Origin: Pseudomonadota bacterium
GTDB taxonomy: Bacteria > Pseudomonadota > Gammaproteobacteria > Steroidobacterales > Steroidobacteraceae
Assembly: GCA_016713725.1 (NCBI GenBank)
Contig: JADJOO010000006.1
Span: forward strand, 248,001 to 312,000
DNA: 64,000 bases
Reading direction: 5' to 3'
Made by a program: the position numbers and the translations under genes. Every line of letters starts with the position of its first letter. Within the stretch, counting starts at the first letter, position 1. Positions 17,897 to 30,888 of this stretch are shown one piece after another. The notes below the pieces were generated by a model that ran no database searches, was not told where the DNA came from, and saw only the letters and a list, made by a program, of their open reading frames with translations.

Positions 17897-19066
17897 TCAG
17901 CGTCCCTGTGCGGCCAGTTGCAGCGCGGGCACGCCGCTCGCCCGGTTGGCCTCGGCAGCCAGGCGGCGTTCGCTGGTCGTCGCAAAGTGGCGGTCCCAGT
18001 CGAGCAACAGGGGCGTCATGCGGTTGCGATACCAGCCCGGCAGCAGGAACACCAGCAGCATGCAGGTGAGATAGCCGTATGGCAGCGTCGGCGCATCGCG
18101 GTAGGCGCGTAGTTGCCAGAACTGTGCGTCGCCTTCGGCATGGTGATGCGAGTGGCGCGCGAGGTTGAACAGCATGACGTTGCTCAGGCGCTTGTTGGAA
18201 TTCCAGGAGTGGCGCGGTTCGACCGGCTGGCCAGGGTCGCGCACCAGCCCGTAGTGCTCGAAATAGTTGACGGCCTCGAGCACCGAACGGCCCGCGAGTG
18301 CCGCGAGCACGAAGATGAATACGCCTTTCGGACCCGCGGCGAGGCCGAAAGCAGCGACGATGAGCGCCGACATCAGCCAGCCGCGCAGGTAGCGATTGTG
18401 CAGGCTCCAGGTGCCGTGGCCGAGGGTCTGCAGGCGGTTTCGCTCCAGCTCGAATGCGCTCTTCGTCTGGCCGAACACCGAGCGCAGCAGATAGGAATAG
18501 AAGTGCTCGCCGCGGCGTGCCGAGGCGGGATCCGCCGGCGTCGCCAGACGCCGGTGATGACCGTAAACGTGCTCGATCGCGAACTCGGCGTCGAACGTGA
18601 GGGCGAGCAGCCAGCGCCCGGCCACCATCGCGCCAGGATCGGTCGTGCGGTGGGTGAGCTCGTGCCCGATGTTCGTGCCGAGCGCGGCGAAGGTGATGCC
18701 GGACGACAGGATGGCGCCGAGCCAGTGCCAGGGCGCGGTCGCCTCACGGCGCGCGAACAGGTCGAAGCCGAGGTTGGCCTGCGCCCACGCGCCGAGGCCG
18801 AACAGGTCGCCCGAGCCCGCCATCCAGGCCATCGCGACACCGAGCACGAACAGGGCGGGCAGCGCGAAATACAGCAGCGAGTTCAGCAGCCGCGGATGAC
18901 GGTAGGCCGGTTCCTCGAGATAGTCGCCGAGGGATTCGTCGCCCAGGATCATGACGCCGTAGATCACGAGGAATCCGAGCCACATCCAGGCGCCGCCCAG
19001 CAGGATGCCGGTCAGCGTGGCGAGCGAGAACAGGTAAACCGCCAGGAACCGAGCGTACTTGACCAT
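17897..19066 (-). CDS. alkB: AlkB-type integral-membrane alkane 1-monooxygenase
   Basis: 389 aa. The ATG at 19,066 is set by GGAGGG 6 nt upstream. Six or so membrane segments and the full non-haem di-iron histidine set are present: GHELTHR (about 134-140), EHVYGHHR (about 163-170), NYFEHYGL (about 262-269) and LARHSHHHA (about 299-307). Terminal hydroxylation of alkanes or related alkyl chains in the inner membrane is the family reaction. In the last motif His replaces the usual Asp of RHSDHH. It heads an operon running to 10,968. Expression is probably repressed by the divergent TetR protein through the palindrome at 19,096. Confidence 0.9.
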   Translation of the reverse strand: MVKYARFLAVYLFSLATLTGILLGGAWMWLGFLVIYGVMILGDESLGDYLEEPAYRHPRLLNSLLYFALPALFVLGVAMAWMAGSGDLFGLGAWAQANLGFDLFARREATAPWHWLGAILSSGITFAALGTNIGHELTHRTTDPGAMVAGRWLLALTFDAEFAIEHVYGHHRRLATPADPASARRGEHFYSYLLRSVFGQTKSAFELERNRLQTLGHGTWSLHNRYLRGWLMSALIVAAFGLAAGPKGVFIFVLAALAGRSVLEAVNYFEHYGLVRDPGQPVEPRHSWNSNKRLSNVMLFNLARHSHHHAEGDAQFWQLRAYRDAPTLPYGYLTCMLLVFLLPGWYRNRMTPLLLDWDRHFATTSERRLAAEANRASGVPALQLAAQGR

Positions 19067-19095
19067 GGTGTCCCTCCGGGGACCGGGCAACTGTC

Positions 19096-19111
19096 TAGAA
19101 CAAATGTTCTA
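19096..19111. promoter_or_regulatory. TetR-type operator between alkB and tetR
   Basis: TAGAACAAATGTTCTA is a perfect inverted repeat with 7-bp arms and a 2-bp centre, 29 bp upstream of the alkB start and 96 bp upstream of the regulator start. Size and placement fit a TetR-family operator controlling both genes. A TATACT -10-like box for the regulator lies at 19,164-19,169, and a TTGACA for alkB lies on the minus strand at about 19,138-19,143. Confidence 0.65.
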
Positions 19112-19207
19112 AACATAGAGTGCCGCAGCCGGCGGCTCGTGTCAAATGTCGCTGCGCGCCGGGTATACTTTGCACTGCAAAACCATTGCCTCCCCGCCAC
19201 GACTCGC

Positions 19208-19869
19208 ATGCCCCGCAAGAAACGCGCTACCGCCGAGACGCCCGACACCCGCGGCCGCATCCTCGACACGGCACTGTCCCTGTTCAATGCCGACGGCGCG
19301 CATGCGGTTTCGACGCGGCACATCGCGGCGCGGCTCGCCATCAGCCCGGGCAACCTGTACTACCACTTCGCGAACAAGGAAGAGATCGTCCTCTGCCTGT
19401 ACGAACGCATCGAGGCGCAACTGGAGGCCATACTCGCGCCGCGCGACGTCGCAAAAGCGCAGTCGTTCGATACCGTGCTCCGCTACCTGGACGACGTCTT
19501 CGGGCACCTCTGGGAGTTTCGCTTTTCTACCGCGACGTGAACTCGCTGTTGCGGGAGGTGCCGGGCCTCAGGGAACGTTATCGCGACCTCGCCGAGCGCG
19601 TGCGCGTCCGCTCGCGCGCCATCTTCGACTCGATGGTGACGGCCGGATGGATGGACGCCACGCCCGAACAACTGGAGCTGCTGACCACCAATGCGTGGAT
19701 CCTGCTGACACAGTGGTTCACGCACCGGCAGATCATGGACCGCAGGCGCGCCATCCAGTCCACCGACATCCACGATGGCATCCGTCACTTCGTCGCGCTG
19801 TTCAGTCCGCTGCTGCGCAGTCCGCAGCGCCGCCAGGTCGAACGCATGGTGTCGCAGCCCGCTGCCTGA
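19208..19869 (+). pseudogene. TetR-family regulator, one-base frameshift
   Basis: About 220 aa if repaired. The N-terminal DNA-binding domain is complete: TRGRILDTALSLFNADG, then the helix-turn-helix RHIAARLAISPGNLYYHF (residues 38-55) and KEEIVLCLYERIE. At 19,521-19,527 the sequence GCTTTTCTAC lacks one T; adding it restores LWEFRFFYRDVNSLLREVPG and the ligand domain to the stop at 19,869. A missing T in a T-run is a typical assembly error, so the gene is likely intact in the organism. Divergent from alkB; the presumed ligand is an alkane, fatty acid or derivative. Confidence 0.85.
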
Positions 19870-19876
19870 CGGGGGC

Positions 19877-19894
19877 GGGGGGGGGGGGGGGGGG
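19877..19894 (+). repeat. Run of 18 G
   Basis: An uninterrupted poly-G tract (preceded by GGGGGC) lies 7 bases after the TetR stop and 18 bases before the ATG of the next gene. Such tracts slip during replication and can vary expression; they are also where read errors gather. Confidence 0.8.
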
Positions 19895-19912
19895 CGGACG
19901 ACGAGCACCAAT

Positions 19913-20914
19913 ATGCCGAGCTTTCGCGCGCGAATGATCAACACCATGCTCCGACTCACGGTGAAGCCGCTGTGGCGGCCCGGCCTCACGGTCGACGCGA
20001 TCCGCCGGCACACGGCCAGGACCGACGCGCGGCTGGGGCGACGCCGGGTCGATTGCGCCACCGAGTCGGTCACGATCGATGGCGTGACGGCGAAGTGGTA
20101 CGGCTCGCCAGACCTCGCCAGCCGCAACGGCACGCTGCTGTACCTGCACGGCGGCGCCTGGTGTGTGCACCTGCCCGGCATGTACGGAGCCTTTGCGGCC
20201 AGACTGTCGGCCGCGACCGGGATGCGCGTGCTGCTCGTCGATTACCGGCTCGCACCGGAGCACCCGTTCCCGGCGGCAGTCGACGACTGCCTGGCCGTCT
20301 ATCGCGCGCTGGTCGCGTTACCCACCGGCCGGCCACGGGTCATCGCAGGGGATTCCGCCGGCGGCAATCTTTCGCTGGTCACGCTGATGCGGGCGCGCGA
20401 CGCGCAGCTGCCGCTGCCTGAATGCGCCGTGTTGCTGTCACCCGCCACCGACATCACGATGAGCGGTCCGTCGATCCGTTACAACGCCAAGGCCGACCCG
20501 ATGTTCAGCGCGGGCGCGGGCGACCTGTTACCCGACCTGTACTGCCCTGGCCTCGAGCGCACGTTGCCGCTGATCTCCCCGTTGCACGGCGACTGGAACG
20601 GGCTGCCGCCGTTGTATTTCCTGGCAGGCTCGACCGAGATGCTGCTGGACGACTCCGTGCGCGCGCACGACCGCGCACAACAGGCCGGCACGAGTTCGCG
20701 CATCGACGTCTGGCCCGACATGCCGCACGTGTTCCCGCTGTTTCAACTGCTACCGGAAGCGAAGCAGGCAATCCGCGACATTGTCGCGTTCATCGAGGAG
20801 CATGCGCGGGAAGTGGCCGCCCTGCCGCATACGGCAGCACCGGATGCACGCATGGCCCCTGCACTTGCATCCGGGACCACGGAGCCCGAACCGGCCAGCA
20901 AAGCCTCGCTCTAA
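19913..20914 (+). CDS. HSL-family alpha/beta hydrolase (esterase/lipase)
   Basis: 333 aa, counted from the ATG at 19,913. Hormone-sensitive-lipase features: oxyanion motif LHGGAWCVH, nucleophile elbow GDSAGGN, DYRLAPEHPFPAAVDD, and the acid/histidine region FLAGSTEMLLDDS and DMPHVFPLF. Expected to hydrolyse short- to medium-chain carboxyl esters in the cytoplasm. It follows the TetR gene in the same direction with a poly-G run between; there is no good ribosome site other than the G-run. Its stop codon overlaps that of the next, convergent hydrolase gene by 4 bp. Confidence 0.85.
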   Translation: MPSFRARMINTMLRLTVKPLWRPGLTVDAIRRHTARTDARLGRRRVDCATESVTIDGVTAKWYGSPDLASRNGTLLYLHGGAWCVHLPGMYGAFAARLSAATGMRVLLVDYRLAPEHPFPAAVDDCLAVYRALVALPTGRPRVIAGDSAGGNLSLVTLMRARDAQLPLPECAVLLSPATDITMSGPSIRYNAKADPMFSAGAGDLLPDLYCPGLERTLPLISPLHGDWNGLPPLYFLAGSTEMLLDDSVRAHDRAQQAGTSSRIDVWPDMPHVFPLFQLLPEAKQAIRDIVAFIEEHAREVAALPHTAAPDARMAPALASGTTEPEPASKASL

Positions 20915-21840
20915 GCCGCCCAGCTCTGCCGCAGGAATCCGGCGGCCGACTCCAGCGCGCGATCGGCGTCAGCCAGCACGCCCGCGTTCGCCTGGAACAC
21001 GTGCCAGCGTCGCGGATACTCTTCCAACTGCGTCGGTACGTCCGCCGCGACCAGCGCGGCATGCAGTCGGCGCGAGTCCTGCAGCAGGATCTCGTCCTGG
21101 CCGACCTGGATCAGCGTCGGCGGCAATCCACGCAGTTCACCCTGGATCGGTGAAGCCAATGGGTCGCGCGCATCGCGTCCCGCAAGGTACAGGCCTGCGC
21201 ACTCCCGCACCCACGGCAGCGAAATCATGACTTCACCGGGCGGCGGCTGGCCGCGGTCCGGATTGCCAAGATCGACCCAGGGTGAAAGCAGGACGAGCGC
21301 GGCGGGCAGGGTTTCGCCCAGCTCCCGCAACTTGAGCGCGGTCGACAGCGTCAGGCCGCCGCCCGCGGAATCGCCGACGAATGCAATTTGACCAGGCCCC
21401 CAGCCCTGTTCGCGCAGGCCACGGTAGGCTTCGATCGCATCGTCGACGGCCGCAGGACATGGATGCTCCGGGGCAAGGCGATAGTCCGCGACGAAGATGT
21501 TCGCGACGGTCCTGCGTGCCAGGTGACTCGTGACCGAGCGGTGAGTGACGTGCGAACCGACGCAATAGGCGCCGCCGTGCAGGTAGAGAATAGCGCTCGA
21601 GCCCGGGACAACGCCTGAAGCGCGGACGAACTCACCGGGGACGCCGCCACAGCTGGCCGCGAGGTAGGCCACGCCGCGGGCAGGCAGCGTCAGCCTGGTA
21701 ATGAGTTCGAGCCGGCGCCGTTGCTCCGGGATGGGACGACCGGCACGGAACGTCGGCCGCAACGTCGCGCGCAACACAGCGCGCAGCACCGCGGCAATCA
21801 GTCGTTCAAACCAGCCCTCGCTCGAGATCGCTTGCGTCAC
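20911..21840 (-). CDS. HSL-family alpha/beta hydrolase (esterase/lipase)
   Basis: 309 aa from a GTG at 21,840, chosen for GGGAG 9 nt upstream; an earlier in-frame GTG adds 11 poor residues. Motifs: LYLHGGAYCVGSH, DYRLAPEHPCPAAVDD, FVGDSAGGGL, and the late QVGQDEILLQDS and YPRRWHVFQ. Same family as the neighbouring convergent gene but only distantly alike, so not a recent tandem copy. The two overlap tail to tail at CTAA, leaving no room for a terminator. Substrate unknown; the location near alkB suggests esters of alkanols. Confidence 0.85.
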   Translation of the reverse strand: MTQAISSEGWFERLIAAVLRAVLRATLRPTFRAGRPIPEQRRRLELITRLTLPARGVAYLAASCGGVPGEFVRASGVVPGSSAILYLHGGAYCVGSHVTHRSVTSHLARRTVANIFVADYRLAPEHPCPAAVDDAIEAYRGLREQGWGPGQIAFVGDSAGGGLTLSTALKLRELGETLPAALVLLSPWVDLGNPDRGQPPPGEVMISLPWVRECAGLYLAGRDARDPLASPIQGELRGLPPTLIQVGQDEILLQDSRRLHAALVAADVPTQLEEYPRRWHVFQANAGVLADADRALESAAGFLRQSWAA

Positions 21841-21936
21841 GAAAACCTGCTCCCGACATCGGCCTTGACGCACGATATCGCAGGCGACGCCGCTGGCCTC
21901 GCCGAAATCGAAACAAGGTTGCGACCGACGAATCGG

Positions 21937-22422
21937 TCAGTGGGTCGAGGTTGGCGTCGCTTCCCGGGCGAGCACTTCGATGCGGGCCCGCGCCACGCCC
22001 CTGCGCATCATGCCGATCTCGGACGCAGCAGCCTGCGACAGGTCTGCGATGCGCTTGCCGACGAACGGTCCGCGGTCGTTGACCCGGACGACCACGCTGC
22101 GACCGTTGCGCAGGTTGGTGACGCGGACCATGGTGCCGAAGGGCAGTTTCGGGTGCGCCATCGTGAATGCGCCGGAATCGAATCGCTCGCCGCTTGCGGT
22201 CCTGCGGTCGTGGAACTGCGCGCCGTACCAGGATACGACACCCTCCTGCACCGTGAAGATGCCACGCTCGATCGCCGATGCGATCTCCGCCACGCCTGGG
22301 CTCGACGACTGCTTGTCCGCCAGGACGTTGCTGCCCGGCAAACCGAGCGCGAGCGCGGTCAACGCCGCGAGGGTGGTCAGGCTCGGCTTCGCGAGCATGC
22401 GCGCGGATCGATGGTTGGCCAT
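21937..22422 (-). CDS. RlpA-like septal lipoprotein/lytic transglycosylase domain protein
   Basis: 161 aa. The ATG at 22,422 has AAGGAG 8 nt upstream. Signal peptide (SLTTLAALTALALGLPGSNV) without a clear lipobox. The double-psi beta-barrel of RlpA is complete: VSWYGAQFHDRRTASGERFD (the family's catalytic-type motif), HPKLPFGTMVRVTNLRNGRS, VRVNDRGPFVGKRIADLSQAA and ASEIGM. RlpA proteins cleave naked glycan strands or bind the divisome. The usual SPOR domain is missing, so it is the short form. Confidence 0.85.
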   Translation of the reverse strand: MANHRSARMLAKPSLTTLAALTALALGLPGSNVLADKQSSSPGVAEIASAIERGIFTVQEGVVSWYGAQFHDRRTASGERFDSGAFTMAHPKLPFGTMVRVTNLRNGRSVVVRVNDRGPFVGKRIADLSQAAASEIGMMRRGVARARIEVLAREATPTSTH

Positions 22423-22586
22423 GGCTCGGCTCCTTGCTGCGGTGCAGTCCGGCCGTATCGGTGTACGGACTCCGGGAACCTCGGTCAAAGCGAGGCTCCG
22501 GCTCGGTGACACGAATCACGTTGTTGGCGCGGCCGGCGCAAAGCCCTCCATGAGTGGCTGTGAGGGTGGCCGCTGGTTCATTCGAG

Positions 22587-22602
22587 TCCCGTTAGGACGG
22601 GA
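22587..22602. terminator. Possible hairpin after GlsB-type gene
   Basis: TCCCGT-TAGG-ACGGGA is a perfect 6-bp stem in the 290-bp gap between the small membrane protein gene and rlpA. It may separate their transcripts; no U-run is seen. Confidence 0.3.
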
Positions 22603-22716
22603 ACGTCGACCTGAAAGTTCCAGCGACGCTACCAGAGTCGGCCGGGTTCGCTCCCTTGCCGACCTATGATTCGTTACAAATCAATCTGTTACGAGAGCTT
22701 GACTCTGGACCAGGTC

Positions 22717-23016
22717 TCAGGCCGCGGGCTTGTTGCGACGCGTGAAGAACCAGATCAAGCCGGCGGCGCAGGCGACCGACAGCAAGAAACCCAAAGCCTC
22801 GGGGACATGCAGGAGTCGACCGATCAAGCCGCCCACGAACGAGCCGCCGATGCCGTAGAGGATCGTGCGCGGCCAGCTCATCGGGTCGGGACCGGGCAAC
22901 AGGAAGCGGGCGATGCCGCCGACGATGAGGCCGCTGATGGCGCCCACCACCAACAGGACCAGCAGAAAGACTCCGAATCCAGCCCCAACCGTGCCGGCTG
23001 CCGTCGATGCATCCAT
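22717..23016 (-). CDS. GlsB/YeaQ/YmgE-family small membrane protein
   Basis: 99 aa from the ATG at 23,016 (AAGGGG upstream). Three hydrophobic segments: GFGVFLLVLLVVGAISGLIV, the glycine-rich ILYGIGGSFVGGLIGRLL, and ALGFLLSVACAAGLIWFF. The GGIARFLLPGPDPMSW segment is the family's conserved loop. Members are stress-associated inner-membrane proteins of unknown biochemical role. Transcribed alone, divergent from gltB. Confidence 0.8.
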   Translation of the reverse strand: MDASTAAGTVGAGFGVFLLVLLVVGAISGLIVGGIARFLLPGPDPMSWPRTILYGIGGSFVGGLIGRLLHVPEALGFLLSVACAAGLIWFFTRRNKPAA

Positions 23017-23147
23017 TTGAATCCCCTTTGTTTTTCGATCCACCCGCGGGGCGCACGCTAGCAGCAATGGAGAGACCCGCGCTACCCCCTTTCAACCGTG
23101 GCGACATGGCTTCCTGGCTGAGACTTAGACCACTTTGTTGCAGTGCA

Positions 23148-23176
23148 TTGACGCAGCTGGAATCACGTGTCATATC
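23148..23176 (+). promoter_or_regulatory. Candidate sigma-70 promoter of gltBD
   Basis: TTGACG, a 17-bp spacer, then CATATC, ending 108 bp before the gltB ATG. The hexamers are fair and the spacing ideal; no other good box was seen in the 267-bp gap. Confidence 0.4.
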
Positions 23177-23283
23177 ACTTGCGTATCCACGACCGTCGAC
23201 AGGTTCAGGCGGGCCGGCTCCCGGCGAGCGGCGGCTACTCCTTGCCCCTGAGCGACGCCTGAGAACCACAGGCAGGGCCGACG

Positions 23284-27948
<4,665 letters not shown>

Positions 27949-27961
27949 GCGGAAGACGACG

Positions 27962-29435
27962 ATGGGCAAGCCAACCGGATTCATCGAATACCTGCGCGAA
28001 CTTCCTGTCGACCGCGCGCCACTCCGAGCGTATCGGCGACTGGAACGAGTTCCACCCGCACCTGGAGGAGAAACGCCTGCGCCACCAGGGCGCCCGCTGC
28101 ATGGACTGCGGCGTCCCGTTCTGCCACACAGGCAAGCTGATCAGCGGCATGGCCGCCGGCTGCCCGGTCAACAACGTGATCCCCGAGTGGAACGACCTCG
28201 TCTACCGCGGGCTCTGGCGCGAGGCGCTCGATCGCCTGCACATGACGAACAACTTCCCGGAATTCACCGGCCGCGTGTGCCCGGCACCGTGCGAAGGCTC
28301 GTGCGTGCTCGGCATCAACGAGTCCCCGGTCACGATCAAGAACATCGAGAACGAGATCATCGACCGGGGCTGGGACGAAGGCTGGGTGCTGCCGGAACCG
28401 CCGGGCGCGCGCACCGGGAAGAAGGTCGCCGTGATCGGCTCGGGCCCGGCCGGGCTCGCGGCCGCACAGCAGCTGAATCGCTGCGGCCACCTGGTCACGG
28501 TGCTCGAGCGCGAGGACCGTCCGGGCGGCCTGCTGGTGTACGGCATCCCGAACATGAAGCTCGACAAGAAGGCCGTCGTCGAGCGCCGGATCAAGCTGCT
28601 TGAAGCCGAAGGCATCAAGTTCCTCTGCAACGCGAACGTCGGCGAGAACGTCGAGGCGCAGCTGCTCCTGCGCGATTTCGACGCGACGGTCATCTGCACC
28701 GGCGCCACGCACCCGCGTGACTTGCCCGTCGCCGGCCGCGACCTGCGTGGCGTGCACTTCGCGATGGAGTACCTCACGGCGAGCACGCGCGCGCTGCTCA
28801 ATGGCGGCGCCGACCACAGCCCGATCCATGCGCGCGGCAAGGACGTGATCGTGATCGGCGGCGGCGACACTGGCACCGACTGCGTCGGCACCGCGCTGCG
28901 CCAGGGCTGCAGGAGCGTCACGCAGATCGAGATCATGGCGCGGCCGCCGGTCGAGCGCGCCAACGACAACCCATGGCCGGAGTGGCCCAAGGTCTACAAG
29001 ATGGACTACGGCCAGGAAGAGGCTGCGGCCAGGCAAGGCGACGATCCGCGCGTATACCTCACGACGGTCAGGAATTTCGTGGGCGGCGCCAGCGGCAGCC
29101 TCGAGTCGATCGTGACCGTCGAAGTAAAGTGGCAGCGCAACGACAAGGGCGCGATCGTGCCGGTCGAAGTGCCGGGCACGGAGCAAGTGCGGCCGGCGCA
29201 GCTCGCGCTGCTCGCGATGGGTTTCCTCGGTCCAGAGCAGTCGCTGCTGCAGGACATCGGCGTCGCGTGCGACGCACGCAGCAACGTCCAGGCCGAGTAC
29301 GGTCGCTACGCGACGAACGTGAAGGGCGTCTTCTCCGCGGGAGATTGCCGGCGCGGCCAGTCACTGGTCGTGTGGGCGATCAACGAAGGTCGCGGCGCGG
29401 CCGCGGCGTGCGACAGGTTCCTTTCCGGACGATAG
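27962..29435 (+). pseudogene. gltD: Glutamate synthase small subunit, one-base frameshift
   Basis: About 490 aa if repaired. It passes electrons from NADPH through FAD to the large subunit. The start MGKPTGFIEYLRELPVDRA is canonical, but one extra C near 28,018-28,022 shifts the frame; the continuation SERIGDWNEFHPHLEEKR, then GARCMDCGVPFCHTG is in the next frame and runs intact to 29,435. N-terminal cluster cysteines (CMDCGVPFC, CPAPCEGSC), FAD site VIGSGPAGLAAAQQL, NADPH site VIGGGDTGTDC, and the last FAD motif GVFSAGDCRRGQSLVVWAI are all present. As an enzyme of central nitrogen metabolism it is probably functional in the cell, the shift being an assembly error. Confidence 0.93.
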
Positions 29436-29436
29436 C

Positions 29437-29561
29437 GCTGCGCGGACGGTCTCCGATATGGCCCGGGGGACACGCCATGAATACGTCCCTGTAGGCTCGC
29501 GCGCGACGTCCATGTCGCGCGACGGTCCCCCGAACCATATCGGAGACCGTCCACGCGCAGC
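29437..29561. repeat. 125-bp long inverted repeat between gltD and ppk2
   Basis: The arms (29,437-29,471 and 29,525-29,561) pair over about 34 bases with small bulges: GCTGCGCGGACGGTCTCCGA on one side, TCGGAGACCGTCCACGCGCA on the other. The loop region holds a second small palindrome (GCGCGACGT-CCAT-GTCGCGC type). It lies between converging genes and could act as a two-way terminator, but its size and nested form look like a miniature inverted-repeat (BIME/MITE-like) element. Confidence 0.75.
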
Positions 29562-29608
29562 CTGCCGCGGCAGTGTCCGCACGACGAACGCCGCGGCGTT
29601 GCCGACGC

Positions 29609-30793
29609 TCAGACCATCGCGATGGCGTGCCGCTCGCCGCGCTCGTACACCACGTTGGCACGACCGACCAGCAGCGGGTCGATCGGCCCGATCAGGTCGC
29701 TTTCCTTGTTCGAATACGGCAACCGGTGCAGGACGTACCGCATCGAGTTCAGCCGCGCGCGCTTCTTGCAATCCGACTTGATCACGGTCCACGGCGAGTC
29801 GGCGGTATCGGTGTAGAAGAACATCGATTCCTTGGCCGTCGTGTACTCGTCCCACTTGTCGAGCGAGGCCAGGTCGATCGGACTGAGCTTCCAATGCTTG
29901 AGCGGGTGCGACCTGCGCTCCTTGAAGCGACGGCGCTGCTCCTTCCGGCTGACCGAAAACCAGAACTTGATGACGTGGATGCCGCTGCGCACCAGGTTGC
30001 GCTCGAACTCCGGGCATTGCCGCATGAACTCGGCGTACTCATCGTCCGTGCAGAACCCCATGACCCGCTCGACGCCCGCACGGTTGTACCAGGAGCGGTC
30101 GAACAGGACGATCTCCCCGGCGGTCGGCAACTCGGAGACGTAGCGCTGGAAATACCACTGCCCCCGCTCGACTTCGCTCGGCTTCTCCAGCGCGACGACG
30201 CGGGCGCCGCGGGGGTTCAGGTGCTCCATGAAGCGCTTGATCGTGCCGCCCTTGCCCGCTGCATCGCGCCCCTCGAACAGGATCACGACCCGGGCGCCAG
30301 TGTCCTTGACCCACGCCTGCAGTTTCAGCAACTCGACCTGGAGGCGGTACTTGTGCTGCTCGTAAGTCTTGCGCGACATCAGGTTACGGTACGGGTAGCC
30401 GCCGTCGCGCCACCCCTCGGCGAGCTCCGAGTCCTCAGTTGCACGACGCAGTGCGCGCGCCTCGTCGCCCCGACGGAGCAGCAGCTTGCGCAGGGCGTCG
30501 ACGTCGTCCGGAGAAGCGCCGTCGAGAATCGCCTCCAGCGACTCGCTGGCCGAAGTCGAACCCTCCCGCATCGCACGACGCATGATGTCGCCGACGGCAA
30601 ACGCCTTCGACTCGTGTGCCGCATCGACGGCTTCGCTGACGGAGAATCGCTCGATGCCACCCGCGGTCAGTCGCGGCGCAATGTCGCCTTTGGCGGCAGT
30701 GCGCGCCACCGTTCGGGACGATCGGCGCGATTGCGGGCGGGACGCCGTTGCGCGGGACTTGCTGCGGGTGGAGATCGGCTTCTTGGGGTCCAT
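29609..30793 (-). CDS. ppk2: Polyphosphate kinase 2 family protein
   Basis: 394 aa. Transfers phosphate between polyphosphate and nucleotides. A basic, low-complexity N-terminus (about 1-45, many R/S/T) is followed by a helical extension and the PPK2 kinase domain (about 140-390): Walker A FEGRDAAGKGGT (about 172-183), lid GARVVALEKPSEVERGQWYF, Walker B EIVLFDRSWYNRAG, then FWFSVSRKEQRRRF. Single-domain class I arrangement with an extra N-terminal part. Class I members mostly phosphorylate nucleoside diphosphates; the preferred nucleotide cannot be read from sequence. Confidence 0.9.
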   Translation of the reverse strand: MDPKKPISTRSKSRATASRPQSRRSSRTVARTAAKGDIAPRLTAGGIERFSVSEAVDAAHESKAFAVGDIMRRAMREGSTSASESLEAILDGASPDDVDALRKLLLRRGDEARALRRATEDSELAEGWRDGGYPYRNLMSRKTYEQHKYRLQVELLKLQAWVKDTGARVVILFEGRDAAGKGGTIKRFMEHLNPRGARVVALEKPSEVERGQWYFQRYVSELPTAGEIVLFDRSWYNRAGVERVMGFCTDDEYAEFMRQCPEFERNLVRSGIHVIKFWFSVSRKEQRRRFKERRSHPLKHWKLSPIDLASLDKWDEYTTAKESMFFYTDTADSPWTVIKSDCKKRARLNSMRYVLHRLPYSNKESDLIGPIDPLLVGRANVVYERGERHAIAMV

Positions 30794-30888
30794 GATGGCG
30801 GGCTGGCTGGGGAGAAGTGGCTGATAACCGTGGTCTTTTAGACTAAACCGCGAAGCCCCCTGCTGCCAACGTGGAATCCGCTACTGCC

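Noticed and set aside
18113..19540. 475-codon plus-strand open frame
   Set aside because: Most of it is antisense to the well-supported alkane hydroxylase; only its end, from 19,208, is real (TetR N-terminus).
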